From Streptomyces griseoviridis (GTDB taxonomy: Bacteria > Actinomycetota > Actinomycetes > Streptomycetales > Streptomycetaceae): DNA of 64,000 nucleotides. The stretch's first letter is position 1, and every line of letters begins with the position of its first letter. The notes under the pieces were generated by a model that was not told the origin of the DNA, made no database searches, and saw only the letters and a program-made list of their open reading frames with translations. The position numbers and the translations under genes were made by a program. The DNA is taken from NCBI GenBank assembly GCA_014649155.1, contig BMSM01000003.1, positions 186,001-250,000 on the forward strand. Reading direction: 5' to 3'. This document shows positions 14,457 to 22,329 of the stretch, in pieces.

Positions 14457-14718
14457 GCGCTCCAAGACGCTCGCCCCCACCGGGCTCTCCCCGCTCCTCA
14501 CCACCGCTCAGCTTCAGGCGCTGTACGGCGTCAGCAACTGGACGGTCAACGAGTGGGTGAAGCGCGGGTGCCCGGTGGAGCCGACGGCCTTCCGTGGCCG
14601 GCGCTTCAACCCGGACGCGGTCCGGTCGTGGATGGCGTCGGAGGCGCAGGTGGCGGACCGCGAGTCCGCGCCGCCTGCCCCGGAGTTCGTCTCGGTCCGG
14701 CGCCAGCGCACCGCCTGA
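14434..14718 (+). CDS. MerR-like HTH protein, possible excisionase/RDF
   Basis: 94 aa. The core LLTTAQLQALYGVSNWTVNE followed by WVKRGCPVEPTAFRGRRF is a MerR/Xis-type winged helix with its wing, covering about residues 20-65; the tail is Pro/Ser-rich. Proteins of this size in an early phage operon often act as recombination directionality factors. No other excisionase candidate is seen for this prophage. A regulatory role is the alternative. Confidence 0.65.
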   Translation: MATQTLAERSKTLAPTGLSPLLTTAQLQALYGVSNWTVNEWVKRGCPVEPTAFRGRRFNPDAVRSWMASEAQVADRESAPPAPEFVSVRRQRTA

Positions 14719-14816
14719 CCCCCCCCATGAACGCGCCGAAGGGCCGCCCGCTTGCAGGCCAAGGCGACCCCACGACTCGGCGACCCCATCACACCAGAGC
14801 AAAAGGAGAGGTCCCC

Positions 14817-15251
14817 GTGACCACATCATTGCAGACCAGCAGCAGGGTTCTCCCGCTGCATGAGTCGCCGCAGGCCCGGCCGACGACCGTACCCGGCACG
14901 TACCGGGCGGCGGCCCGGCTGCTGGCCAAGCGCGGCCTGTACAAGGGCGACTTCGTTCCGGACGCGTTCGACCGGGAGATGTGCATCCCGCACGCCTTCC
15001 GCCCGATGTCGATCGTGGCCGCGCTGAAGTGCGTGGTGTCCGGCGACCCGCACCGCACGTCGCTGCTGGCTGACGAGGCGATCGCCGTACTGGCGCTGCG
15101 GCTGGAGGTCGACGGGGAGGGCCCGCTCTTCGGCGGGATCTTCGACCTGGAGGCGCACGTGGACGCGTGGGGGGACGTGGAGTCCCGGACCACGGAGTCG
15201 GCGGTGGCGATGCTGGAGGCGGCGGCCGACGCGAACGAGGTGTCGGCATGA
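14817..15251 (+). CDS. Conserved phage protein of unknown function
   Basis: 144 aa from GTG 14817 with AAAAGGAGAG upstream, the best ribosome site of the early region; in-frame upstream codons lack one. It appears mainly helical, with a central segment YRAAARLLAKRGLYKGDF and an acidic end. I know similar proteins as uncharacterised early proteins of Streptomyces phages. It overlaps the next gene by ATGA and begins the long coupled early operon. Confidence 0.65.
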   Translation: MTTSLQTSSRVLPLHESPQARPTTVPGTYRAAARLLAKRGLYKGDFVPDAFDREMCIPHAFRPMSIVAALKCVVSGDPHRTSLLADEAIAVLALRLEVDGEGPLFGGIFDLEAHVDAWGDVESRTTESAVAMLEAAADANEVSA

Positions 15252-16255
15252 GCGCCCCGCTGGTGATCAACCTGGTGGACGGCTCCGTGTGGGAGCGGCG
15301 GGCGGTCACGGGGGCCGGGGTGGCGCTGTACGCGCTGGCCGGGTCGTGCCGGTGCCCGGAGTACCTGATGGCGTCCGAGTCGGAGTTGGCGGCGCAGGGG
15401 ATTGCGGGGTCGGCGGATGTGCTGCCGGTGCCGACGGGCCCGGAGCCGTCACCCGATCCGGTCGCGGCTGGTCGTGCGCTGGACTTGTTGGCGCTGATGG
15501 ACGATCGCGCGGCGTCGGCGGTGAGTCCGGTGCTGGCTGCGGTGCTGGACGAGGCGGAGCGCCTGCGGACCCGGCTCGCGGGTGAGCTGGCGGCGCCGCT
15601 GGCGTGGGCCCGGCTGCTCGACGCGAAGTCGCTGGACAACTTCCTGTGCGCGCTGGGCATGGCCGTGGATACGGACCCGCAGGACGGGGCGCTGTCGCAG
15701 GCGGAGGAGATGATCCGTTCGTTCCGCGCGGCGGTCCCGGCCGGGGCCGAGCAGGAGCGGGCGCGGACGCTGCACGACCACATCGTGGTCCGGGACGCCG
15801 AGATCGAGCGGCTGCGGGCCCGGGTCGCCGAGCTGGACGCCGCGCAGGGCACCTTCCCGCCGCTGTGGGTCGCCGACTACGACAGTGCGCCGCTCACCCT
15901 GCACCTGACCCGGGAGGCCGCCCGCGCCGCCTGTGACGACGTGGCCAAGGTCGACGCGGGCGGTCGTTGCTGGGACTGGCGGACTGAGGAGGACGGCACC
16001 GACCGGCAGTTCTGGTCGCACCCCGACGACGACCGGCCGACTGGCTACACGGGTGGCGCTGTCTGGCAGATCGAGGTGGAGCGGCCGGACGCCGGGGCGG
16101 ACGGGCTGACGCGGCGGTTCGCGCCGACGCAGGCCCTCCGCGACGACGAGCCCGCCGAGAAGGCGAAGCGGCCCGTCGAGTGGTGCACCGGCTGCACCAC
16201 GGACCACGACCCCAGCGAGTGCGGCTACCGGCCCGAGTCGGGTGGTGCGTCGTGA
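15248..16255 (+). CDS. Early phage protein with central coiled coil
   Basis: 335 aa. The N-terminal third is unremarkable. Residues about 165-200 (LHDHIVVRDAEIERLRARVA) form a short coiled coil, followed by a Trp-rich segment (CWDWRTEEDG, FWSHPDD) and a C-terminal CTGCTTDHDPSEC that could bind a metal. No family is recognised. It is coupled to both neighbours by 4-base overlaps. Confidence 0.6.
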   Translation: MSAPLVINLVDGSVWERRAVTGAGVALYALAGSCRCPEYLMASESELAAQGIAGSADVLPVPTGPEPSPDPVAAGRALDLLALMDDRAASAVSPVLAAVLDEAERLRTRLAGELAAPLAWARLLDAKSLDNFLCALGMAVDTDPQDGALSQAEEMIRSFRAAVPAGAEQERARTLHDHIVVRDAEIERLRARVAELDAAQGTFPPLWVADYDSAPLTLHLTREAARAACDDVAKVDAGGRCWDWRTEEDGTDRQFWSHPDDDRPTGYTGGAVWQIEVERPDAGADGLTRRFAPTQALRDDEPAEKAKRPVEWCTGCTTDHDPSECGYRPESGGAS

Positions 16256-16332
16256 CCTTCCTCATCATCCTCGCCGCGCTGCTGCTGTACGCCCTCGGCG
16301 CCTTCGCCGTGATCGAGGGGTGCGACCGATGA
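16252..16332 (+). CDS. 26-residue membrane microprotein
   Basis: GTG 16252 overlaps the previous stop (GTGA), and its own stop overlaps the ATG of the next gene (ATGA), so the frame fills the gap exactly. It encodes 26 aa, nearly all one hydrophobic helix (FLIILAALLLYALGAFAVI) with a charged end (EGCDR). The two-sided coupling is the main evidence that it is translated; it may serve only to carry ribosomes onward. Confidence 0.6.
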   Translation: MTFLIILAALLLYALGAFAVIEGCDR

Positions 16333-16802
16333 GCGTCCGCGACGTGATCGACCGCGCCCTCCGTACCTACTACTCCGAGAGCGCCGAGCCGGGCGCCATC
16401 GCCCGCGAGCTGCTCGACTCCCATCAGGCGCAGGCCCTCGACCCGGTCCGGGACTGGCTGGCCAAGTGGGGGCACCAGCTCCCCGACGCGGCCCGCTGGG
16501 AGCTGCGACAGGCCGCCGGGCTGCCCCTCGGCGACGACCGGGGGAAGAGCAGCCGCGAGGCCGAAGCCACCCCCGAGCTGACCGAACGGCAGCGCCGTCT
16601 CCTCGACGCGATCCGCACCTGGGGCGGCGAGTGGACCACCGCCCGCGTCCGGCACCTCTACGCCCTCACCGACCCGGGTGTGGTCCAGCGCGGCACCGCC
16701 CGCCGAGACCTGGAAGCCCTCCACCGGGCCGGTCACCTCGTACTGGTCGACGCCCCCGACAACCGCCACTACCTGCTGCACAGGAAGGACGGCCGCTCAT
16801 GA
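16329..16802 (+). CDS. Winged-helix early phage protein
   Basis: 157 aa. The C-terminal half is a clear winged helix (ERQRRLLDAIRTWGGEWTTA, then RGTARRDLEALHRAGHLVL), similar to domains found in Streptomyces phage and plasmid proteins. The N-terminal half has helical segments ending in LPDAARWELRQAAG. It is probably DNA-binding; the target is unknown. Starts in the stop of the microprotein and runs 4 bases into the next gene. Confidence 0.65.
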   Translation: MSVRDVIDRALRTYYSESAEPGAIARELLDSHQAQALDPVRDWLAKWGHQLPDAARWELRQAAGLPLGDDRGKSSREAEATPELTERQRRLLDAIRTWGGEWTTARVRHLYALTDPGVVQRGTARRDLEALHRAGHLVLVDAPDNRHYLLHRKDGRS

Positions 16803-17020
16803 CCGGCCCCGAGCACTACCGCGAGGCTGAGCGCCTCCTGCGGGACGAGTACCGCACCGCCGTGAGCGTTGCCGAGGCGCAGGTGCACGCCACCCTCGCG
16901 CTCGCCGCCGCGACCGCCCTCTACAGCCACGAAGACGGCGAGGGCGGCGGACAGCCGATGCACGACTACAACGCGTGGATGAACGCGGCCTCTGTGCACG
17001 TGAAGGAGACCGCGAAGTGA
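16799..17020 (+). CDS. Small helical early protein
   Basis: 73 aa, ATG overlapping the previous stop. It is predicted mainly alpha-helical (REAERLLRDEYRTAVSVAEA, then VHATLALAAATALYS), polar, with no metal ligands. Similar short proteins of unknown role are common just before RecE-like genes in Streptomyces phages. Its stop overlaps the GTG of the nuclease gene. Confidence 0.6.
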   Translation: MTGPEHYREAERLLRDEYRTAVSVAEAQVHATLALAAATALYSHEDGEGGGQPMHDYNAWMNAASVHVKETAK

Positions 17021-17904
17021 CGACCGTCGTGCAGGCCGGGGCACAGGCCCCGGCCGCCGGCCCGGAACCCATCACCGAGCCCGGCATCTACGAGATGGAC
17101 AACGAGACGTACCACTCCCACCGGTACGCCCTCTCCTCCAGCGGCGCCCGCAGGCTGATCGAGGCGAGCCCCGCACACTTCCGGTACGAGCAGGACCACC
17201 CCCAGCCGCCGAAGCAGGTCTTCGACTTCGGCAACGCCGCCCACAAGCTCGTCCTCGGCACCGGCCCGGACCTCGTCCGCATCGACGCCGACGAGTGGCG
17301 CACCAAGGCCGTCAAGGAGGAGGTCGCCGCCGTCCGCGCCGAGGGCGGCGTCCCCCTCCGGCCGGCCGAGTGGGAGCAGGTCCACGAGATGGCGGACGTC
17401 CTCCGCGCTCACCCCGTGGCCTCCCTGCTGTTCGACCCGGAGCACGGCACCGCCGAGCAGTCCCTGTTTTGGCGGGACGCACCGACCGGCGTCATGCGCC
17501 GGGCCCGGCTCGACTGGCTGCCGAACCCCCGCGCCGGGCGGCTGATCATCCCCGACTACAAGACGTGCCGGTCGGCGCACCCCGACGCCCTCCAACGGGC
17601 CATCGAGGACTACGGCTACCACCAGCAGGACGACACCTACCGGTCCGCCTGCCACGCCCTCGGCATCGCCGACGACGACGCCGCGTTCGTCTTCGTCTGC
17701 CAGGAGAAGACGGCCCCGTACGTGATCACCGTCATCGAGGTGAACGCGACCGCCCGGCGGATCGGCGCCGCCCGCAACCGCCGCGCCCTGGAGATCTTCG
17801 CGCACTGCACCGCCACCGGCTACTGGCCCGGCTACAGCGACGACGTCGTGCCCGTCGCCCTGCCCGGCTGGGCCGAGACCCGAGACTCCCTGGAGTACCT
17901 GTGA
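17017..17904 (+). CDS. RecE-like PD-(D/E)XK exonuclease
   Basis: 295 aa from GTG 17017. It has the layout of exodeoxyribonuclease VIII/DUF3799 proteins: SSSGARRLIEASPAHFRYE near the N-terminus, GNAAHKLVLG (about 70-80), IIPDYKTC (Asp and Lys of the catalytic motif, about 182-189) and a following QDDTYR with the conserved Gln/Tyr. These enzymes resect double-strand DNA ends 5' to 3' for annealing recombination. The next gene is the likely annealing partner, so the two form a phage recombination module. Confidence 0.8.
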   Translation: MTTVVQAGAQAPAAGPEPITEPGIYEMDNETYHSHRYALSSSGARRLIEASPAHFRYEQDHPQPPKQVFDFGNAAHKLVLGTGPDLVRIDADEWRTKAVKEEVAAVRAEGGVPLRPAEWEQVHEMADVLRAHPVASLLFDPEHGTAEQSLFWRDAPTGVMRRARLDWLPNPRAGRLIIPDYKTCRSAHPDALQRAIEDYGYHQQDDTYRSACHALGIADDDAAFVFVCQEKTAPYVITVIEVNATARRIGAARNRRALEIFAHCTATGYWPGYSDDVVPVALPGWAETRDSLEYL

Positions 17905-18830
17905 ACTACCCCGCCACCACCGACCACCAGTTCGCCGCGCCGGCCGCGCCCGCCCCGGCGTTCGTCGGGCAGGGCACCGCCGTGGAGCAGTCCCGCGCGG
18001 TCGCTGAGGTCCAGGCCGCCGTGGTCGTGGCCCGCCAGTTCCCCCGGAACGAGGCCATCGCCGTCCAGAAGATGCGGACCGGGTTCGCTCAGCACAGCCT
18101 CGCCGTCCGCTCGTTCTTCCGGTTCCGGCGCGGCTCCTCGCAGGTGTCCGGCGAGACCATCCAGTTCGCCAAGGAGCTGGCCCGCTGCTGGACGAACATC
18201 CACTACGGCGTCCACGAGCTGCGCCGCGACGACGCCGCCGGCGAGTCCGAGATGCAGGCGTGGGCGTGGGACCTGGAGACCAACGAGCGCGCCAGCACCA
18301 CGTTCATCGTGCCGCACTCGCGGTGGGCCAGCGGCTCCGCGACGCGGCTGGAGGACCCGCGGGACGTCTACGAGAACAACAGCAACAACGGTGCCCGCCG
18401 CCTCCGGGAAATGATCTTCAGCGTGTTGCCGGACTGGTTCCGGGAGCAGGCGAAGGAGATCGCCACCAACACCGTGGAGCGCGGCCAGGGCGACAAGCCC
18501 CTGGCTCAGCGCATCGCCGACTGCATCGCCCACTTCGAGGGCCTCGGCGTCACCGTCGAGCAGCTCGAAGAGAACCGATCCGGCCGCCCCTCCGGGAAGT
18601 GGACCAACCTCGACCTCGGCCAGCTCTCCATCATCTCGGAGTCCATCCGCCGCGGCGAGGTCACGATCGAGGAAGAGTTCCCGCCGCAGCGGGTCACGGC
18701 CGCCGAGATCCTCCAGCAGCACACCGCGCAGGCAAGCCAGCCGCTGACCGGGGCCGAGCCGCAGGCGCCCGCCGAGGGCGCCGGGCAGTGGCCGGCCACG
18801 CGTCAGCCGGGGACGGAGGCGGTGTCATGA
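17901..18830 (+). CDS. Phage recombination (annealing-type) protein candidate
   Basis: 309 aa from GTG 17901. The core RAVAEVQAAVVVARQFPRNE ... SGETIQFAKELARCWTNIHY ... AWAWDLETNERAS is characteristic of a widespread phage protein that travels with RecE-type nucleases, and it ends with NNGARRLREMIFSVLP. Its position directly after the nuclease, with a 4-base overlap, supports a single-strand annealing role like RecT. That function is by analogy; I see no motif that proves it. The C-terminal 50 residues are a Pro/Gln-rich tail. Confidence 0.72.
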   Translation: MNYPATTDHQFAAPAAPAPAFVGQGTAVEQSRAVAEVQAAVVVARQFPRNEAIAVQKMRTGFAQHSLAVRSFFRFRRGSSQVSGETIQFAKELARCWTNIHYGVHELRRDDAAGESEMQAWAWDLETNERASTTFIVPHSRWASGSATRLEDPRDVYENNSNNGARRLREMIFSVLPDWFREQAKEIATNTVERGQGDKPLAQRIADCIAHFEGLGVTVEQLEENRSGRPSGKWTNLDLGQLSIISESIRRGEVTIEEEFPPQRVTAAEILQQHTAQASQPLTGAEPQAPAEGAGQWPATRQPGTEAVS

Positions 18831-19057
18831 CGCTCGCGTACGGCGCCCTCGCCCTCGCCATCGTCCTCGCGGTCACCGTCGGCGCGCTGTTGTCCCGCTG
18901 GTACGTCACACCGACCGCGAAGCGCCTCGCGGTCCCCCAGGTCAACGACTGGGGATGGTGCCCGGAGGAGCGCACGTACCGGCTGCACCGGTACGACCGG
19001 GACGACTCCCGTACCTGCTGGACGTGCGAGACGCGCACCCCGGGCGGTGCCCGATGA
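18827..19057 (+). CDS. Small membrane protein with Cys pairs
   Basis: 76 aa. One transmembrane segment (about residues 3-24, LAYGALALAIVLAVTVGALL), then a short cytoplasmic-type domain with CPEE and CWTC, which may bind zinc. Coupled by overlap to the genes on both sides. Function unknown. Confidence 0.6.
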   Translation: MTLAYGALALAIVLAVTVGALLSRWYVTPTAKRLAVPQVNDWGWCPEERTYRLHRYDRDDSRTCWTCETRTPGGAR

Positions 19058-20079
19058 CCGCCACCCGCGCGGACATCGTGGCCATGCTCCGCGACGGCCA
19101 CAGCAACAGCCGCATCGCCCGCGAACTCCGCTGCGACAAGGGCCGCGTCCGCCGCATCCGTACCGAGCTGGACCTGCCCGCGTACGTCCCCACCGAGCAG
19201 ACCCGCACCCTCGAAGAGAAGTGGGCCACCCACACCCGCCCGGTCGACGGCGGCCACCTGGAGTGGACCGGGGAACGGGCCACCGCGTCGGGCACCCCGA
19301 CCTTCCGCTACAAGGAGCAGTCCCACAGCCCCGCCGCGGTCGCCTTCCGCATCCGGACGGGCCGGGAAGCCGTCGGGTACGTCATCGCCGACTGCGGCAT
19401 GCAGCACTGCGTCGCGCCTGATCACGTGGACGACGAGGCCGGCCGCCAGGTCAAGCGGATGGAGAAGCGGCGTGAGCGGGGTCTCGACTCCCGGCCGGCC
19501 GTCTGTCCGCACGGTCATGACCAGGGTGCACACGGGCGTCTGGAGCCGGACGGCACGGCGTACTGCGAGGCGTGCAAGCGGGACCGGCAGGCCGTGCCGC
19601 CCGACGAGAAGGAGGCGCGGCGCCGGGGCCGCGCCGCCACCCGGCAGCGCATCGAAGTCCTGCTCCGCCAGGGCGTCGCCCACACGGAGATCGCCCGGCG
19701 GCTCGGCGTCAACCGCAAGACCGTACGCAAACTCCACGATGCGCTCGGCCTCCCGGCACGGCGCCGGGTCCGCAGGCCCTCGCACACCTCCCCGGAGGAC
19801 GCGTTCCGCGCCCACACCCGGCTCAGCACCGGGGGCCACGTGCTGTGGACCGGGTACGCCGACGGTGCGCTGCCGATCGTGTGCCACGGCACCGTGAAAA
19901 CCCCGGCGCCCCGGATCGCGTTCCGGCTGCACCACGGCCGTGACCCGGAGGGGCGTCTGACCCGGACCTGCGACATGCCGGGATGCGTCGCCGGGGCGCA
20001 CTACGCGGACCGGCTGATCCGGGATGCCCACAAGCGGGCCGACAAGGCGTTCGCGGTGATCTTCGGACTGTCCGCGTGA
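19054..20079 (+). CDS. Internally duplicated HTH + HNH-like zinc-knuckle protein
   Basis: 341 aa made of two similar halves. Each has a resolvase-type HTH (residues about 5-40 and 195-232), then a GGHLEWTG / GGHVLWTG strand (67-74 and 260-267), AFRIRTGRE / AFRLHHGRD (97-105 and 289-297) and a Cys-x4-Cys-x4-His knuckle (C114, C119, H124 and C306, C311, H316). The knuckle resembles HNH endonucleases of the HNH_3 type. A middle insert has CPHGH (151-155) and CEAC (171-174). Homing-endonuclease-like or regulatory DNA binding are both possible. Confidence 0.62.
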   Translation: MTATRADIVAMLRDGHSNSRIARELRCDKGRVRRIRTELDLPAYVPTEQTRTLEEKWATHTRPVDGGHLEWTGERATASGTPTFRYKEQSHSPAAVAFRIRTGREAVGYVIADCGMQHCVAPDHVDDEAGRQVKRMEKRRERGLDSRPAVCPHGHDQGAHGRLEPDGTAYCEACKRDRQAVPPDEKEARRRGRAATRQRIEVLLRQGVAHTEIARRLGVNRKTVRKLHDALGLPARRRVRRPSHTSPEDAFRAHTRLSTGGHVLWTGYADGALPIVCHGTVKTPAPRIAFRLHHGRDPEGRLTRTCDMPGCVAGAHYADRLIRDAHKRADKAFAVIFGLSA

Positions 20080-20372
20080 ACGGCCGCGCCCCGGCACCGT
20101 GCGACGTCCCCGACCCCGGCCACGACGGAGAGATCCACTTCTACGTCAACGGCTGGAAGTGCGACGCACACAGCCCGTGGGCCGTGCAGGGCCAGGACCG
20201 GCCCGAGCCCGGCCCCGGTCTGCCCGCCGGGGCGTGGTCGACGCCGAGCCCCCTCTCGGACTCCCGGGTCCACGACGACCGCGCGGTGGCCTCCGGGAAG
20301 CGCCGCGCCCCCTCCTTCTACGCCTACTGCGCCGCGCAGGCCGCGGTGAACCACGAGAACGGACAGAGCTGA
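20076..20372 (+). CDS. Early phage protein of unknown function
   Basis: 98 aa, GTG 20076 overlapping the previous stop. Contains DPGHDGEIHFYVNGWKCDAH, a Cys/His-bearing stretch reminiscent of phage zinc-binding proteins, then a Pro-rich linker and a short helical end. No family assigned. Its stop overlaps the next start (TGATG). Confidence 0.58.
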   Translation: MNGRAPAPCDVPDPGHDGEIHFYVNGWKCDAHSPWAVQGQDRPEPGPGLPAGAWSTPSPLSDSRVHDDRAVASGKRRAPSFYAYCAAQAAVNHENGQS

Positions 20373-20566
20373 TGACCAAGCCCCGCCCGCACACGCCCCT
20401 GCGAGGGGTCCAGCGCGCCGAGATCGCGCGCAAGGCCGGACAGTTGTACGCCGAGGGCTGCACGATCCAGTCGACCGCCGACCAGATCGGCCGCTCGTAC
20501 GGTGCCGCCCGCACGCTGATCCTGGAGGCCGGCGTCCAGCTGCGCCGCCCCGGCGGTGCCCGATGA
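20372..20566 (+). CDS. Small HTH protein
   Basis: 64 aa, almost entirely a helix-turn-helix: AEIARKAGQLYAEGCTIQST, ADQIGRSYGAARTLI, then a basic end. Short proteins of this pattern are frequent in Streptomyces and its phages and are thought to bind DNA. Coupled to both neighbours. Confidence 0.68.
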   Translation: MTKPRPHTPLRGVQRAEIARKAGQLYAEGCTIQSTADQIGRSYGAARTLILEAGVQLRRPGGAR

Positions 20567-20949
20567 CCGCTCGCTACTTCCACGGCGGCTTCCCGGGCAT
20601 GGAGCCCGGCGACCGCATCCTGCCCCCCGACGTCACCGGCACCGAGCGCCGGCTGTCCTCCTACGCCGCCGTCCTCGGCGGACCGGCCTACGCGGCCCGC
20701 ACGGACGTCGTCTACCTGACGACTGACCGGCAGGTGGCGAAGGCGTACGCCGCGTTCTACCCCGACGGCGCGCTGTACGAGGTGTTGCCCGAGGACACGG
20801 TGGAAGCGGACCCGGACTGCCGCACGCCCGGCCTGTCGATCCAGTGCCCGGCCGCCTTGGTCGTCGCCGTGACGGACCCGGTCGTCCTGTTCCGCAGCCG
20901 GACCCCGGAGCGCTGGCTCCGCATGCTCGCAGGAACCGTCCCCGTCTGA
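20563..20949 (+). CDS. Arr-like ADP-ribosyltransferase fold protein
   Basis: 128 aa. The order of conserved elements matches rifampin ADP-ribosyltransferase (Arr) and related small ARTs: YFHGGFPGMEPGDRILPP with H7, DVVYLTTDRQVAKAYAAFY with Y51, and LYEVLPEDTVEADPDC with Asp at 83/85, corresponding to the His-Tyr-Asp residues of Arr. Arr transfers ADP-ribose from NAD+ to the antibiotic. In a phage the target could equally be a host protein or nucleic acid. Substrate unknown; the fold assignment is from pattern only. Confidence 0.65.
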   Translation: MTARYFHGGFPGMEPGDRILPPDVTGTERRLSSYAAVLGGPAYAARTDVVYLTTDRQVAKAYAAFYPDGALYEVLPEDTVEADPDCRTPGLSIQCPAALVVAVTDPVVLFRSRTPERWLRMLAGTVPV

Positions 20950-21028
20950 CCCCGCCGCCCGGGACGGCTCCGCAGCGGACCGTCCCGGGCCCCACGGCCC
21001 CCGCCCCACCGTGTGAGAGAAGACCGAG

Positions 21029-21859
21029 TTGAGCAGCGACGAGCAGGCCCCCGCCAGCGGCAGCGTCCCCCACGCCTTCGGGAACGCGCTCGCCTGGAAG
21101 TGGTCCCGCGAGATGCCCACCGCCCTGCGGCGCGGCTTCCTCACGCTGCTCTACGCCCTGCGCGCTATGGCCAACGCCTCTGGCGAACTCGCCTTCCACG
21201 GCGACCGGCAGCCCATCCGCATCCAGGACATCGCGAAGGCGGCCGGCGCAAGCGAGAAGGACGCCCGCCGCTACCTCGACGCCGCGATCCGGGCCGGGAT
21301 CGTCATCGTCAAGGGCGAGCGCAAGCGCGGCCGGCCAACGCTGTACGTGATCGTCCCGACGCCGTTCCCGGACTGGACGGCTGCTGAGGAGCACCTGAAG
21401 GCGACCGCTCGGAAGCCGGGGAAGGCGCCCGCGCCGTGGGCCAAGGACACCGGAAGTTCGGGTGACCGCGACCCGAACCAGAACGGGTCACCGCGACCCG
21501 AACTTACCGCCGGTACGGATCAAGAAGTTCGGGTCACCGCGACCCGTTGGAGTTCGGGTGACCGCGACCCGAACGGTTCGGGTCACCGCGACCCGAACAA
21601 CCCAGGGGTTACCCATGGGACTTCCCAAGACGGGGCCGAGGTCGGTTTCCAACCTCAGGTAGTTGGGCCCCCCGGTGATCAAGCCGAAGCCCACGAAGAC
21701 CACCACGACACCGCCGCGAGCGACAACCCCGAGACCTGGCGCCGCTGCCGCGCCTGCAACCGGCCGATCCTCCCCGACCCCAAGCGCCCCGGCCGCACCG
21801 TGCACGCCCGCTGCGAACCCCACCTCGCCACCACCGACCACGGAAGGCACAGCGCATGA
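21029..21859 (+). CDS. Phage replication protein (O-like) with iterons inside the gene
   Basis: 276 aa, TTG start at 21029. The N-terminal domain (about 15-110) is a winged helix: FLTLLYALRAMANASGELAF, then IQDIAKAAGASEKDARRYLD and a basic GERKRGRPTLYV wing, as in phage replication/DnaT-like proteins. The middle (about 140-190) is low-complexity, encoded by five 21-bp iterons. The C-terminus has CRACNRPILPDPKRPGRTVH with a CxxC and a later Cys. An initiator with its origin inside the gene would resemble lambda O. No helicase or polymerase gene is seen, so host enzymes are presumably used. Confidence 0.62.
   Translation: MSSDEQAPASGSVPHAFGNALAWKWSREMPTALRRGFLTLLYALRAMANASGELAFHGDRQPIRIQDIAKAAGASEKDARRYLDAAIRAGIVIVKGERKRGRPTLYVIVPTPFPDWTAAEEHLKATARKPGKAPAPWAKDTGSSGDRDPNQNGSPRPELTAGTDQEVRVTATRWSSGDRDPNGSGHRDPNNPGVTHGTSQDGAEVGFQPQVVGPPGDQAEAHEDHHDTAASDNPETWRRCRACNRPILPDPKRPGRTVHARCEPHLATTDHGRHSA
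21457..21597. repeat. Five 21-bp palindromic iterons (candidate phage origin)
   Basis: Copies start at 21457, 21482, 21528, 21553 and 21577. Each has TTCGGGT and ACCCGAA arms around SACCGCG (S = G or C), with outer bases varying in copies 2 and 3. Start-to-start spacings are 25, 46, 25 and 24 bp. They lie in the coding sequence of the replication-type gene. Spacing near two helical turns suggests cooperative protein binding. Confidence 0.8.
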
Positions 21860-22278
21860 CCACCGAACCCCGCCCGTACACCGACGACGACCTGCGGGCC
21901 GAAGCCGCCGTCTGCCTGCTCGCCCTCAGCACCACACCCAGCACGACCGACATCCGCCGATGGCTTCCCGGCGCCTACGTCGACTCGCACCGCCAGGACG
22001 ACGACAGCAGCTACACCTGGGGTGACTTGCTCGGAGAAGACCGACTCGGCGAGGTGGCCGCCAAGATCCACGCGCTGATCGAGAACGCCGCTCACGTCAC
22101 GCGGTGGGCCGTCGACCTCGGCGCCGACGGACTGGAGCCCTCGCCCCACACCCTCAACCTCGACGGCGACGGACACCCCCTAGTGCGCATCCACATGGCC
22201 TTCCACCCCGACATGGACGAACGCGCCCGCCAACGCTTCGGCCTCGCCCTCGCCCGCGTCATGGCCGACAACCTCTGA
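21856..22278 (+). CDS. Early phage protein of unknown function
   Basis: 140 aa, ATG overlapping the previous stop. It begins with an acidic DDDLRAEAAVCLLAL helix and ends with ERARQRFGLALARVM. No metal motif or membrane segment. I recognise no family. It is the last gene directly coupled to the replication gene. Confidence 0.6.
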   Translation: MTTEPRPYTDDDLRAEAAVCLLALSTTPSTTDIRRWLPGAYVDSHRQDDDSSYTWGDLLGEDRLGEVAAKIHALIENAAHVTRWAVDLGADGLEPSPHTLNLDGDGHPLVRIHMAFHPDMDERARQRFGLALARVMADNL

Positions 22279-22329
22279 CCCCCGCACCGCCGACCAACTG
22301 CCCCAACACCAACCCCTCGGGAGGCCGGG

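Noticed and set aside
21457..21597. CRISPR array
   Set aside because: The repeats are palindromic 21-mers with 3-25-bp irregular gaps inside a coding frame, without spacers of regular length or cas genes.
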